DNA of 64,000 nt from Anthostomella pinea (taxonomy: Eukaryota > Ascomycota > Sordariomycetes > Xylariales > Xylariaceae), in assembly GCA_963556695.1 (NCBI GenBank), contig CAUWAG010000006.1:3906001-3970000 (forward strand), given 5' to 3'. This document shows positions 11,313 through 24,569 of this stretch, piece after piece. The notes beneath the pieces were generated by a model. It had not been told where the DNA came from, did not search any database, and was given only the letters and a program-made list of their open reading frames with translations. How positions within the stretch are numbered: the first letter of the stretch is position 1; every line of letters begins with the position of its first letter. The translations under genes and the position numbers were made by a program.

Positions 11313-14300
11313 TCAAGGTCCAGGATTTCCTTTGGTGGCATAGGAGTTGTTGCCTTGCTCTTCTGTGTCAAGTCGCTTCCTCCAATCAGCTAAACTCTCA
11401 CTTAGGCCAAGAGCAGCACCATCGTCTTCTCTCTTGGTGTTACCCTCAAAGTCAAACGTATTCGACAATCGGTAGTTCTTGTTAGTTGTTTCCCAGTGGG
11501 ATCGAAGCATATCGAGTTCATTGGCCAAATTGTCCAGCGCCATGCTGTTTCTGGCCTCTCCCATCCCGGCTCTGGCATCTTGCATCCCGCCGCCGTAGAG
11601 ACTTCCAGCCTCCGAGCTCTCCTGCCGATTGTGACCAACACCGTTCATGTTCGGAGTAGTGATATTATGGTCGGAACTCATGCGACTACGCCTCCGGTAG
11701 TTGTCGACAGAACTTTCAACTTGGTCAAGCAGCAAGCTGACTTTATGCTCCGCGTCCTGGGCTCGCTTCTCGAGGAGGCCGTTCTCTTGCTGTAGTTCCC
11801 CAAGCTCCCTCTCCCGAGCGGTCATGTGGTGCACGGCATCATCCCTGGACCTCACCGCGAAATCACGTTCGTGCTTGGCAGAATCGAGCTCTTTTCGTAC
11901 TCCAGACAGCTGCCGGTCCAGATCTGCGGAAAGAGATTGCACCTGGTGCTCAAGCGACTCGATCTGACCTTCCAGGGATTCACGCTCGGCGGCCCAATCC
12001 GCCGAGTCCTCGCGGGACAGACTGCGCTCCTCGAGCTCGAGGTTTTCGTTTTTTAATCGACTGTTCTCCGATTTGTGCTTGGCTAGCTCTTCCTTCATCT
12101 TCTTGAGCATCTTCTCCGTGCCCTTGACATAATGGACGGCCGATTGGTAGTCGTGCTCGAGCTGCGTTATTCTGACACGATATGCTTCCTCAGTCTCCTG
12201 TAGCTGCACATTGAACCCCTGCTTGGTCTCCTCGTGCGCAGCAACAGACCGTGCAAGCTGTTGCTCGAGTTCACTGGTACGAGCCGAAGACACGTCGGGT
12301 GAGTCGGTTCTTGCGCTCTTGCCACGTACACGAGATGTGTTGCTTGGGCTGATACCTCTCTCGCTCAAGATATCCTTCAGCGTGTTATGTTGCACCATTA
12401 TGGCATTCGCCTCGAGCTGCTGGTTTGAAAGCTGGTGCTTAAGGTCGCTGTTCATCGCCTGGAGGGACTGAGTGTCTCTCAAAGCGGATTGCAGTTGTCG
12501 GCGAATCGTGACACCCTCCCTGCTCGATTGCTCCTGGTAGGCCTCCAATCCAGCAATGCGCTCTTCAGCCTTGCGCAGCTTGTTGGCTACAGCATCGGCT
12601 TCTTGCTGATATTTCCTGACGAGGCTGTTGGCTACATTGACTTGGTCCTGTAGGACGCCCATGCGCTCCATATCAGCCCCGTTCGCTTTGACCGGATCAC
12701 TCTGAATCTTGTCCAGCCCTGAAAGCACGGCCTGACGGTGGGCATTAGCCTCAGCTGCGTGTCGTTCGGCAATCTCCTCGGTGTCCCGCAAGCGCTGGCT
12801 CACTGCTACGAGCTCAGCAGTGCGGGCTTCGTGTTCGGCCTTAAGCTTCGTCATCTTGGACTCGACCATTTCGCGCTGAGTCCGCTCTTCGTCGAATTTG
12901 CGTTCCAAATGATTTCTGATGTCAGATGAGACAGCCACAGCTTTTCGCAGCGACTCAAAGGTCTCGCTATGCTCTCGGGAATTGCCACTGGCTTCGTTGT
13001 ACTTAGCTTCGAAGTCGTCTTTCTCCACGCGAAGTAACGATGTAGCAGCAATTGCCTCGGCAGCGGCAATAGACTGCTCTCGCGCATCACGTTGAGCCAA
13101 GTGCAGCTCAGCCCGCAGCTGTTCGATCTCGGAGGAGTTCTCTTGTTTGTAAGCTTCTAGGTCGGCCATCCGCTTCTGGGCAGCATTGGAAGTCTCATCA
13201 GCGAGCTGTCGTGCGCGCCTCTCAGCTTCGAGCTCTGACCCTACGCGGGCAAGGTTGGTCTGTAGTTCCTTCTGAAGACCAAGAGCCGAAGCTAGTTTCC
13301 GGTGCATCTCAGCAGAGCGGTCCTGGCTGTCTCCACCGCGTTCATTGTCGAGCGATGGTGTACTCGCTGCGCTACCGGAGTGTGCTGCCGTTTTGGCCTT
13401 AGCAAAGATAGCTTCCCGGACGGCAGCATCGCGTTGTCTTTCCGACTCGGCGATTTGCTTCGCAGCCAGAATAGCTTGCTTATCGACCGAGCTCTGGACA
13501 TTGACGAGTTCTTGCCGCATAACTAGGAGTGCCTCGATGAGTTGCTTGTCCTCGTCATCAAATGTTTCGTCGCTGCGACTCTCGAGACCCGGACTAAGCG
13601 TGGCGTTTGACGCATAGCCAGCCTTTCGTGCAAGTTCTAGCTCCGAAGCATACCAAGCGTTCCTATTACGGGCAGAATCTAACTCCTTGAGCAGAGCGAC
13701 CATCTGCGAGTTTCTGTTGGAACCTCTTCGAGACAAAGGATTACTAGGTTGCCGAGTCGGTGGGGGCGGAGACGGCGGCCGGTTGGCGACAGTCTTCAGT
13801 GTAGGCTCCGTGTTGCTGTCGACAGAGCTCTGACCGCGAGTCTGCCTTGAGGTCTTGGACTTGAGCGCTTCGGTAGCAGTCTCCCCTCTGGAAGTGCTTC
13901 TAGCGACTTGCGATGCATTCTCCCCTCTGGAAATGCTTCTAGTGACTTGCGGAGCATTCTCCCCTCTGGAAGTGCTTCTAGTGACTTGCGGAGCAACCTG
14001 CTGATTTGGGGTCCGTCGACCGTTCGTGACAGGGCTAACTTCCTTGATGGCATCGCGAGCTATAGGGGATTGCGTTCGACTGACTACACCCGAAACTCCG
14101 ACCCCAGTTACTTCCTTTTCAATCCTGTCAAGGGAAGCATTGCGTACTCGTCGGTTGGAGACGCTTGTATCGACAGTCGGTCTAGGAGGTTGGCCTTGAG
14201 GGGGTGGACCCGAAGGTGTCGATGGTCCTGCTATCCTTGGAAGCTTGGAGATCCCATTACTGACAGGAGGCGGTCCACTCATGTCAAATCCACTGGCCCC

Positions 14301-16043
14301 CTTTGGCGCGCTTGTGGGACTGCTGGGCCCCCCAGCGAGTCTCTTCGGGTCCGGTCCGCTGGAATTCTCACGGGAAGGCGGGCCGCGACTCGGGGGTCCG
14401 CTTGGAGCTGATTCGCCACTCGGTCGTCTGCCTTGCTGGACCTTTTGGGTATTGGACTGAATCTGGGCATCATTTGGGTACCGGATTTTGGAAGTATCAA
14501 GAACGAAGATGAGAGAGAGGTCGTTCACTTGGTTAGTAGCCGAGCTTGGTTCGCCTCCAACGACTACGACTAACTTGCCAACAGCAGTCATGCTGTGACC
14601 AGAGCGAGGAGAAGGTGTCGGTCCCATATTCTGGAAAGTATACCAGCGTCGAGTCGAGATCCTGAAAGCGGCCAGGTCTCCCAAGTCTGTGCCTTCTTCC
14701 GTGCGACCGCCAAAGGAGTACATGACATCGTCCACCAATGCGGCAGCATGTCCCTCCCGTGGTATTGGAATATAGCCAATGCAGGGAAGTTGCGTCCACG
14801 TATTGGGGGCGGGGTCGTAACACCAGACGTCGTTAAACCACTGGAAGCCGTTCGTGCCGCCAAACCTGCAAGTGATGAGCGCCTGACAGTCAAGAGTGAA
14901 GGTGCAACTGCACTTACAGGTACATCTTGTCATTATAAGTGATCATAGAATGGTTAGTCCTCGCGGGCGGTATTTTGCCCTGCATCGGCCCAGTTGGCTC
15001 GTTGTTGTCAATGAGAACCTCCCATCGGTTATTGGGCATCTGAAGTTGGTTGAGATCGAATGAAGCAAGATCGTTCATGAAGTAGCCCTCCACCTGACCA
15101 CCGAAAATATATATCTTGGAACCGATTATGTTTAGGGAATGCCCATAGCGACCCGACGGCCGGGCACCGGCCGGCAAGGCTCTAGACCATTGTCGCGTCG
15201 CTAGAATTAAGAATTAATTTCCCTGGACGCTGGGAGGCAGACTGTGTCGTGGCGTGGACTTACAGGTGTTCAGCAGGTAGAGTGTCTCGTCCAGTACGTC
15301 GGCCTCGTCGATCTTGGTATCTCCGCCGTACACGATGAAGGCGTTGCCGACTAGAAGAGAGGCATGCCCAACCCGAGGACCGGGACCCTCCGATGTGGTA
15401 GCAAGCGGATAGCAAGCCATACTCTGTCCAGCTTCAATCATCCATAAGTCACCCTTCACCGTCGAGCTATTGATTAAGCCACCCATGACATAGATGTCGC
15501 CCTCTTTGGACGACACCGAGTTGACAGCAGCGCCATAGCGGGGAAAGGGGCTCGGTATGGACGCAGTGAAGTTTAACCGCCGTTGCGACCACGGATATAG
15601 CGACGCGTTCATGTTCTGGGGCGGCGGAGGGGCATTGCGAAACTATACGGAGCAGAATCGTCAGTGCTGGTTGACAGGTGGGCGTTGTGCGACAGTGCAG
15701 CAAGAGTGGAAAGCTAACTCAGGGACAAACATACAGGCAAGTCACTTGACGGCGGCGGTTGTTGTTGTAATTGTTGCTGCTGCTGCTGAGACTGCGTTTG
15801 TAATTGCGTCGATTCTTGCTGAGCGCCGCGGCGAGCAGCAAACTTGTCGACATCCGGGCTTGGGGTACCTTCTTCTAGAGAATTCAGGCTTCCGGTGGGT
15901 GTGGATCTCGAGTGCTTCTCTTCCCGAGCTATGCGGCTTGCAGCACTCTGGATTGAGTTGCCCGAGCCTGGGGGACCCTCTCGGCTCTGCAGTGCCCGGT
16001 CCTTGTCCTTGTCCTTGTTTTTGGATTTGAAAAGGAAAGCCAT
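11313..16043 (-). CDS. teaA: TeaA/Tea1 kelch-repeat cell polarity protein
   Basis: Orthologue of the cell-end marker Tea1/TeaA, which travels on microtubule plus ends and marks the hyphal tip for polarised growth. Four exons (minus): 16043-15735, 15642-15264, 15200-14918, 14865-11313, joined in frame to 1507 residues; introns are 92, 63 and 52 bp. Residues 1-103 are a Lys/Asp- and Gln-rich leader. About residues 115-420 hold six kelch blades, marked by PFPRYGAAV..YVMGG, GPRVGHASL..VYGG, SGRYGHSL..IFGG, ARTNHSM..LFGG, PREGHAAAL..SFGG and PRSGHSM..VVGG. A Ser/Pro-rich middle contains a 13-residue repeat present three times. The rest is long coiled coil up to the C-terminus. Length matches filamentous-fungal TeaA more closely than the shorter fission-yeast protein. 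The start was chosen because exon 1 opens at this ATG and splices in frame to the kelch domain. It appears intact. Confidence 0.93.
13881..13997 (-). repeat. 39-bp minisatellite x3 inside teaA
   Basis: Three tandem copies of a 39-bp unit (starts at 13881, 13920 and 13959) encode a 13-residue repeat containing the core VTRSTSRGEN. The unit is a multiple of three, so copy-number changes keep the frame. The repeated Arg-Ser-x-Ser-Arg motif suggests a phosphorylatable basic patch in the linker between kelch and coiled-coil regions; that is inference. Confidence 0.85.
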
Positions 16044-18866
16044 GGCGAGTCAAAGCCGGGCGGCCAGGAAGGACCGCAGCAAACACCTGTTGGACTATCG
16101 TGGGGGCGGCGGCGTGAGCGACGTGCAGGGAGCGGCGACGGTATGGTTGTGACAGGTCAGGATGGCCGAAGAGACGGAAAGATGGTCGTCGCAAAGGAGT
16201 TCTGCAGCGGACAGAGACAGGTCGGTCGTGGTGGTGGGTGCTCGGGGTTGGAGATGGCTGGGGTTGACAACATTGAGGTTGGTGTCTCCCGGGTCGAGGT
16301 TGGGATCTAGAGTCGATCGAGATACCGGTAGTGCGATGTCGCTTTCCCCCCTTCAGCTTCAGTACAACCTCTCGAATTATTTCTCTTTCTCTTCGAGATT
16401 CGAGGAGGGGGCCCGGGCGCAGATTGAATTCGGCGTCGTGTCGCGATGTGTTGTCGCACCGGGTCGACGAGGGAGGAAAAGTGAATTGAAGGACAGGTCA
16501 AAAAATGTTGCGATAGAGCGTTTGCCGGCTGTTAGCACCTCAGTGGATGGCCAGTTGATAACCGCCACCTGTGACCTGCCAGCCTGCATGCACCACGGGC
16601 ACACTTGCTGGTCGGTGCTGCTGATGTTATCGGGCTGGTGCCACCGTCCAGCCGTCGCAGGGGATACTGTAGTAAACTTCCAGCACAGATCGCGGGATGA
16701 TCCTGAGCAAGGTGATGATCAAATTAACTACATTAGTTGTCGGTTTGATGGAGGAAACTTTTATTCACAAGATGGCCGGCAACATCAGCATGGGTGTCGC
16801 TAGCAACAATATTCCCAGAATTCTCTCCTCTGAGGTCAGAGGCCAGAAGAAAGGGCCATCTGCATCTGTTCGACAACGACGGCTGTCCCCCCTGTTCGGG
16901 TGGCCTTTTACACCACAGCTCCTTGAGCTCCCCTGCAGGAGTGTTCCTAGGCCGCACGACCCAAGCCCCCTATTGGCCAGCAACGATTAGAGCTGCAGGC
17001 CTAGCGCAAGCGTGGTGTTCTAGCGGGCGTGGCTGGCGCGTTAGTGCCCGGCAGTACCTGTATCGAGCAGGCAGGCGGGAGTAGAAAAACCAGGCACTTT
17101 ACCCCTTAAATGACTGATTGATGCCATCCATGCCATCCATGCCATCCTCCACGTTATTAATAATAATACTTGCAAACATACATCAGATCAGCAATGCCTG
17201 GGAGGACAGCAACGCAAAAACAGGATAAAAAGAAAATTAGATGGAATACGATATTGCGGAAAGCGAAAGCCAGCGGTAGCCGGTAGCCACACAGGGGCCT
17301 GTGGCTCATGTCGTGGCTTCGAATGCCTTGCTGGGATCAAGCCAATTCAAAATTGAGTCTTTGAAAAGGAGAAGCGCGTCAGCCCGTGCCATCTCATCCC
17401 CCAAGACCTCTGGCCACACCAAGGTCAGGCCCCATTGCTTACATAAGGTCTTGCGATGCAGCCTCCCCTTGTTCCCCTATTTCCGACTATCGATACAGTC
17501 TCAGGAAGGACGTGTTCTACATCTGGAAATGCCGATTATGCATTTTATTACAGACAGTTCATCACGCATTTCGCACTATTCAGAACCCACGAGAAGATGT
17601 TTTATTTTAAGCGGCCTAACGGCGGGTTCCCTGGCGCCAAGGTCACGGTGAGTCGCTGGGCATAACTCGAGGAATGATCTATATCGTAACGATCGGCACG
17701 GCTCTAGAACCCTATCGAACATCTGCAAACCATGAGCTTGGTAAACGAGCTTAGCATTTGAGTAGCCGTCTGTCCTCGATGGAGAGCAAGTTCTGACCAA
17801 TCGCGCCCTCCATCCCAAACGTTCTTCATCCACCGCCTTCCCCTGGCCCTTTGGACAATCATGTCTTCCTCAGGTTTACTTGCAAGGCTTGGTCGTACGA
17901 TACGCCGTGGTCCTTGGACCAGTAACGTATATGGCGCAGGAACCAGCATGACGGTCCGGACCGAGAGTAAGTATATTGTGGTTAATTCTGCGGACGGGGC
18001 CGTTTGTCAGTGCAGGAAGCCCAACTCGAAGTTGCCCTTGACTGACAAGCATCAGGCGCCACAGCCAGTGATCCCATTTCCCAGCCAGCTTTAGACCCAT
18101 GAGCACTCGAGTTGATGCCAAATAAAGAGCAACGGAAACGACTGTTTGACAACGTACTACGGACCAGCCGTTACTGCGCGCCATCATATCTGGGTATGTT
18201 GATCGGAGATAATTCCATGCCAAAACTCCTGATATATGTTATAGGATGGTGAGGGCTGTCAGGTCTGATCTGGACATTGTCTTAGCCCAAGATTGTCACA
18301 GAGAGGTCACTATCGGCATAGTGGATATAGATGATGAGCGCTGTATATCCCTTCAGATCGCGGTGTCGTCATCTCGTGGATGCTGACTCTTAGTGCCCAG
18401 CTTGGAAGAGCGAATTCCCACGTGCATGATCAACCTCAGTACTACCTTGATAGGATCTCGTTGAGGCATGCCTTCTTCAATTCCTCGCAGAGCGCAAGGA
18501 GCAAGCACAAGCGGGTCAGAACTGAGCCAAATCGTCTCGGGGTCCGGTTCCATCACCCTCCTTTCAAGCCGTCTTTGACATAATTTCCCTGAAGGCGGCG
18601 GGCATGGTGAATATCGACCTAAGGCTAAAACCGAGCCCGCTGTGATGATGACTCATCTTTATTCGAGAGAGAATAGATGTCGTTCCAGGCTCCAGTTAAT
18701 AGAGCCAGGTTCCCGCTGAAGAGGCCCCATCTCAACCGTATGGCTTTTTCAGCCTATTCCTATCAGACTCCAAGTGGGTCTCGTAAAGTTGCAAGGTAAA
18801 AAACGACATGCTGATCTTCGCATCTATGTGTCACGTTAGACACGAAAGCTGAGCGGATCTCGAACT
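16044..18866. other. intergenic, upstream of teaA, no gene recognised
   Basis: The first several hundred bases are the presumed promoter and leader of teaA. An open frame at 16162-16803 shows no family motif. A short triplication of ATGCCATCC lies near 17121-17147. From about 18600 the sequence grades into the AT-rich block. Nothing else is supported. Confidence 0.55.
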
Positions 18867-19350
18867 ACATTAAGTAAGTGTTTTTAATAAGATAGTCCTA
18901 TATAAAAATCCCATAGTCTACGTCACTTAGTAAAGTTATTATGAAGCTAGCCGGCTAACTTATTTCACTATATCTAGCAACTTAATTACAGCTTTTATTA
19001 TAATATTATAAGACTAAGCATATCAATCACAACATTATTTAAGCTTGTATAGTTTAAATAAAGCCTCGATTAATAACTTAAAACTAGGTATCGTTAACTT
19101 GTAAACAACATTTATTATTAATTTAAATATTATACTTTAAAAAGTTAAGCGCTCGAAGTTCGTTTATTAATTAATAATAAATAGTCGCTACCTTTAAATA
19201 CTACCGTATAAAATAAAAATAAAAATAAATACCTTATCGTTTAAAGATATAACTTTAAATATAAATATACGCTTTAAATATATAAATATAGCTATAAATA
19301 ACTAAGTATTAAACACAGCGTGAATTCTTTTAGAGATTTAAATTTCATCT

Positions 19351-19503
19351 TATATCTTAATATTAATTAATAACCTTACAGCATATAAGTTAACCCTTAT
19401 ATATACCTATTTTTATCTTTTAAATAGCTTTATAATTTCTTTTCTTTCTTTGTATATATTAATAAAATTATTTTTAAAAGCTTTTCAAAACTAAACTATC
19501 ACA
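19351..19503 (+). repeat. candidate 5' LTR of the RIP-degraded retrotransposon
   Basis: The segment containing ATATAAGTTAACCCTTATAT, then TAGCTTTATAATTTCTTTTC, a GTATATATTAATAAA motif and the end ACTATCACA matches in order and spacing a segment 12.7 kb away (32100-32248). By eye roughly three quarters of bases agree, and many differences look like transitions. The left boundary is approximate because the expected TG start has been lost. Confidence 0.55.
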
Positions 19504-20389
19504 GAATATAAAACTTTAATTTTTATATTAAAAAAATACCAATTAAAGCACTGAATACTATATTATGTAACGTTCGAAAATTTAATTTTTTTAGTATCTT
19601 TAACTGTATTGTATAAATATTGTAATACTTTCTTAGAAAGGCTTTTATTTATATTTATAATAAAATTAATCTAATAATAATAAACCTTTAAACCAACCTT
19701 TTCAAAGAAATCGTTAACATAAACGGCGTTTAGCTTAAAGATAAACTAACTTTAATAGCTTAATTTAATATTGAAACCCGACTTATATTATAATAAATGT
19801 AATAAGTTAAAACATTAAAATTTCAAAACGTTTTAAACAAGTTATTATATCGTTTGTCAACTTTATCTCTTGTTTTTAATAGTACGTTAACGCTTTTAGC
19901 GTTATTACTAAATATTTAGAAATAAAGTTTATTACGAGTTATAAAACGCTTTTGTTTTAATTCCAAATCGCTTTAATCGCGCTAGCTTTATGGAAATTTG
20001 AATATTTTATGATCTTATTAAAAATATTATAAACTCTTAATTATAACATTTTGAAAAATAAAAATAAACTAATCTTTACTTCTTTTTCTAATTAAAATAG
20101 TGTCGCTTTAAAAACGCCGTAAGATAAACTTGCAAACTTTGATAAATTAAAATCCTATATAACCTTATTATCGCTAATAATAAAAACCGTTGCTGCTAAA
20201 AAAATCTTTATGACTATTGTAATTAGAAAAACAGCACGTTTTTTAACTGCTTGAAAGAAACAAAAGCTTAAAAACGTGAAAAAAATACCGAATTAAAAAA
20301 GGAACCTTCATAAACTATCGCCTTTAGAAACAAATATTTAAACGTTAATTAAGGAAGACCAGACCTAAATATGTAAATAATAAATATTA

Positions 20390-22457
20390 ACGTAGGTCAC
20401 AAGCGAGCGGGACACACAAGCAAGCGCGACACTTTTATCAACCTCCTAACTGCTATATCAAATAACTTAATCACAACACATTCAATTCAATTCAACCAAT
20501 CGGATTCTTGTCACGGCGAGCATACTGAGGAGCTGGGACATGGCCTGCAGCAAGCAGCTATTACTCTATTGACAAGAATATCAAGACTAGAGAGGAAAGC
20601 AAGAGAGAGAGAGATAGGTACAGCGAGAGGTTGCCTCTTTAAAGGGATCCTCTGGTCAAATCCTTCCTTTATTGGGAAGTATTGGCTTGTCATGTAGGAA
20701 GGTCTGTGCATACCGTAACAATTCCTCTTCCTCAGAGGTTTCTATCTCTATGGTACAAGTTCGCGTATTATGGCCAGTATTGTCGCAAACGCCACACCGT
20801 CGCTCACGTGCTGCCGTCCTCCTTAGATGACGATTACCTTCACACATTTCCTGTCTTGCCAGCTCAGTACCATCTTTTGTAGCCTAAAGACTTATTATAT
20901 CTTAAATAGAAAGTATTTCTTTCTTTATCAGACATTTGCTTTTTATTTTAGGTATTTATTTAAAAAGTGATTAGCCTCTTCTCGCTCGCGGACCCGGGAA
21001 CCAACCAAAGTAACCTTGTGATTAAGACCATATATAGCCTTTGAAAACGAGCTCAACACATTAATTATTGATGTAAGTGAGCTTCACTGGTAGTTTGTGA
21101 CTCGATTTTGAATATAAACTTACCGCTTTGTTAATGATGGTGGGCGTTTTTAAAGTCTAAGTAGAGGGTGGCAGATTAGTGTCTGGCAACAGTGTTCATA
21201 CAATAGTGACAGCATCCAGCTTTGAAATGACACTTTCTGAGTCAAAAGGAACAAAATCAGTAATACTAAAACCTGCTCAAATGTTTTCTGGTATCATAGC
21301 AGCGTTATGTGCTTCATAAAACGCTGCAAGAAAGTCCTCCTTCAAAACATGGGTTATATGACGCCGGATGAGATCTTTAATTGAGTGATTATAAGCTCGT
21401 TTGAGCGGGCTAAAACAACTGACATCTAAAGGCTGGAATTTGTGTGACGAGTGGACAGGTATACAAAAAGTAATAATATCATTGTTCTAGTAATAACTCT
21501 CAAAGACCTGGGAATAGTGGTTTTTGTGACTATCTAGGATGAGAAGGCGTTTACCAGCAGTTATACACGGTCTGGTATACTAGTCAAAATACTGAATCTA
21601 TTTCAAACTGATCTTATTTGTAGTTCATCTGTTGTCAGACACGGTTACCTTCTAATTGCATAATAATGTCATATCGCAATCCCATGACGCAAGGTGGGTT
21701 TTGCCCTATAGAATAATAAATAACGGGACCACCCTACCATTATTATTAATAGCAGAGATTACTATAGACCATTCTTTGTTGCCTTGCTGAGCTTGTCTAG
21801 GCCTGCCATTTCTTTTGGTGTTTGTGACGACTATACCAGACCCAATAATGCCTATCATAAATCCAGTCTTGTCAAAGTTATAAATGTCCATATCTTGGAT
21901 GCCATGTTTTGCGATTATTGCCGCAACTTGGCAAGACCATGCGCGATACGCGTTTGGATCTTTGTTTAAAACCCTTGAGTGGTTCATCCTTCAATAAAAA
22001 TGAGTCCAGAGGCCTGGTGTGCGTTTAATAAAGTTCTGCATCCAGTTTTTCCCAACGCGTTCAGCTCTATGTACGGCCAACAATTGATTCACCATATCTT
22101 CAACATAACTGTGCCAGGGTAGAAATGCTCATGCATCCAGGTTGAGTATGAAAGAGCAAATGACATTCTCTTCAGAAACCGTAAGTTTTAAAGAATTGGT
22201 CATACTATCGCGTCGTGATGGTCAGCTGGCGATTCATTGAGCCAGTGTAGAGATTGTTAGGTGGAAAGTTTTAGCAAGCTTTTAAACAGAACTATGAAGA
22301 TCTCATTTTTTAGCTTGGACAGCTAGCTGCATGTCTGATTCATTATAATGCGGTACCATTGTCGTGGGTGGAGGCATACTGGTTGGAAGTTGAAAGTTTG
22401 AGAGCTTCATGAAAGTGTCCCACTCGTTTGTGTGTCCCGCTCGCTTGTGACCTACGT
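20390..22457 (-). mobile_element. pogo/Fot1-type DNA transposon with intact ends
   Basis: A 2068-bp element lies between TA dinucleotides (20388-20389 and 22458-22459). Terminal inverted repeats of about 45 bp start ACGTAGGTCACAAGCG at both ends and differ by only a few bases. The termini contain two tandem CAAGCGAGCG-like subrepeats, possible transposase-binding sites. Inside, on the minus strand, is a broken pogo-family transposase. The higher G+C than the surrounding block indicates insertion after most of the neighbouring RIP had occurred. Confidence 0.9.
20656..22359 (-). pseudogene. pogo-family transposase, multiply interrupted
   Basis: Reading on the minus strand from ATG at 22359, the N-terminus MVPHYNESDMQLAVQAKK is typical of the pogo/CENP-B helix-turn-helix region and is cut by a stop at once. 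A central open stretch (21987-21706) carries the DDE domain start DIYNFDKTGF, with the first catalytic Asp, then GNKEWSIVISAINNNG. The C-terminal open stretch (20847-20656) has a CCHC knuckle, RRCGVCDNTGHNTRTC. Numerous stops separate these parts, so no active transposase can be made. The family cuts and pastes at TA sites in the nucleus. Confidence 0.85.
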
Positions 22458-23490
22458 TATGCTATAATAAACGCTTTAAAAGTAAAAGTAATTGTTAACA
22501 AGCTTTAAAATGCAAGTAAAATCCCACCCGGTATAATTAATAATTAGTTTATAAAAAGATTTATATTGAATATACTTATACAAATCTTTTTATCAGATTA
22601 TTATTTTTAAATTGATTATTAAAATGTTTAAACTATGATTTTAACTTTTTATTAATTGAATTAATGAAACTTTTTAACTATAGCAAGTAAGTAATAAATA
22701 TGTTTAAAAATACTTAAATAAAAAAACACCGCTTATTTTAAAATAAATTATAACTAAGCTTTTATTTAAATATTATAACTTTATTAAAACATTTCTTTTT
22801 AAAAACGCCAACAAACTACCTTTATACCGTTTTTACATCTATAAAGTCGACCTCTTTTTAAGTATCAACTTACTAACTATCTAAAAATATTTTAATAACT
22901 ATTTAAATAAAACCTTTATTTAAACTAACTTTTTCTCGGTTTTCCTTTTCATCTAACTTGTTAAATAATTTAAAAATGCAATTTATATTTACATCGATTA
23001 CTATAATTTTAAAAACGTTATATTAAAGAACCTGTATTTGATCTTTTTAATTTATAAAACCTTTAATTTTTTTTTGAGGCTTATTTTTTTACTAAGTCCG
23101 ATATTATGATAACATTTACCAGGTTTCGTATCACCTTAAAATTGAGTAAGAAACGTATTTTATTACTAGGTTCGGCTTATGTAGATATCTAGTAATTAAT
23201 TTTAATATAACCGAAGCACTTAATATATTTTGACATTATATTAATAATCCATTATTCGATATTTTAGTAATATTTTAGTTTATAACAAATCTCGGTCAAA
23301 ACACCGTCAATACGTTGATAAAATACTCTTACCACTAGTCATAACTAATTGTACTATTAATATTAACAAATATAAAATTAAAATTATTAAAATTCAAAAT
23401 CTCAAATTTTTTATTTTAACTACCGATATTAATACAAATTCTTAAAAATATCAGCCACGTATAAATAAAAGCCTTTTAATTCTTATAAAA

Positions 23491-23692
23491 CGTTGGATCC
23501 ATACGATTCTACATTCAAACCATACATACAGAACCCAGATATATGATTAGATAAGAGATTAGATACCGGATTGTGAGGTCACTTAGCCAGACCTGCGAGT
23601 CTAGCTAGACCTCCCAATCTAACCATTAACAAAATCATGACCTTGACATAATACCCGAGTATTATGATTGATCGTTCAAGCCTGTTCCAATG
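23491..23692 (-). mobile_element. solo LTR (copia-like), minus orientation
   Basis: A 202-bp island of normal composition is flanked by a 5-bp duplication TAAAA (23486-23490 and 23693-23697). Its reverse complement matches the LTR at 24946-25149 along its whole length (shared blocks include AATCATAATACTCG, GTCAAGGTCATGAT and ATCTAATCATA). The terminal dinucleotides have changed from the expected TG..CA. No internal retrotransposon sequence is attached, so it is a solo LTR left by recombination. Confidence 0.85.
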
Positions 23693-24389
23693 TAAAACTT
23701 ATAACATTTCATTAATTTTATTAACTATTACTGAAGTTTTTCTCTTGATTTACTGCACTTATAAATGAAAACTAAAAAGGAAAACAACTTAATAACGTTA
23801 TTTTAAAAGCATTTAGCCGGTTGCAAAACGCCTTTACAAAAGCCTTAATATTTCCTATTAAAACCTTGTTTAAAATCATTTATCAAAATAAACGCATTTA
23901 ATTAAGCGTTAAGTAAAGTTCTTTTTAAAGTTAAAAAGATTGATTATAACACTTAAGCGCTTAGTTTTCATAAAAGACTTACGTATAGAATACAACTATG
24001 AAATTTAGAATAAAATATCACTTATTATTGTTAAAACTTTTAAGAAATAAGGCTTAAAACTTCGAAGTTATAGAAATCTTATTGACATTTTTATAAATTA
24101 TAAAAACTTTTAATGCTTTATAATCATAAAACTTTTAAACTAACGTTAAATATGCTAATTAAATTGTTTACATAACATTCGGTTATAAGTCTCCTACTAA
24201 TTTAGTTTCCTTATTAATATCTTAAATTTACTATTCCGCCGCCGCCGTAATAAACTAGTAAATCAAATAAAAATGTGAAACAAAAAAGTTACAAATAGAT
24301 TTTAAACTATAAACTACTTAACCTATTTACGTTTACTTTATAAACGTAAAAAATCTTATTAACACTTTAATTAATAAGGTATATATTGT

Positions 24390-24569
24390 GAGCATTATCC
24401 ATTTGTACATGTAAACGGTATGTGTTGATCGGCCACGATGTCTGGTCGTACAAGGACCCACATGGCATCTAAGTGTATTCTACTACCAACAAACAGTCGA
24501 TAAACCTTTTCCTTAAAATAACAACGCTGTCACGCTCATACTGCACTTATCGTTTCACGGATAATGCTC
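24390..24569. mobile_element. possible MITE with 11-bp inverted ends
   Basis: This less AT-rich 180-bp island begins GAGCATTATCC (24390-24400) and ends with its perfect reverse complement GGATAATGCTC (24559-24569). No clear target duplication remains. The inverted ends could define a small non-autonomous element. An alternative is a fragment of a copia-type LTR, because TGTTGATCGG begins inside it near 24433. Confidence 0.4.

Noticed and set aside
16162..16803. 213-codon plus-strand frame upstream of teaA
   Set aside because: Lies in the presumed promoter and leader of teaA and shows no family features.
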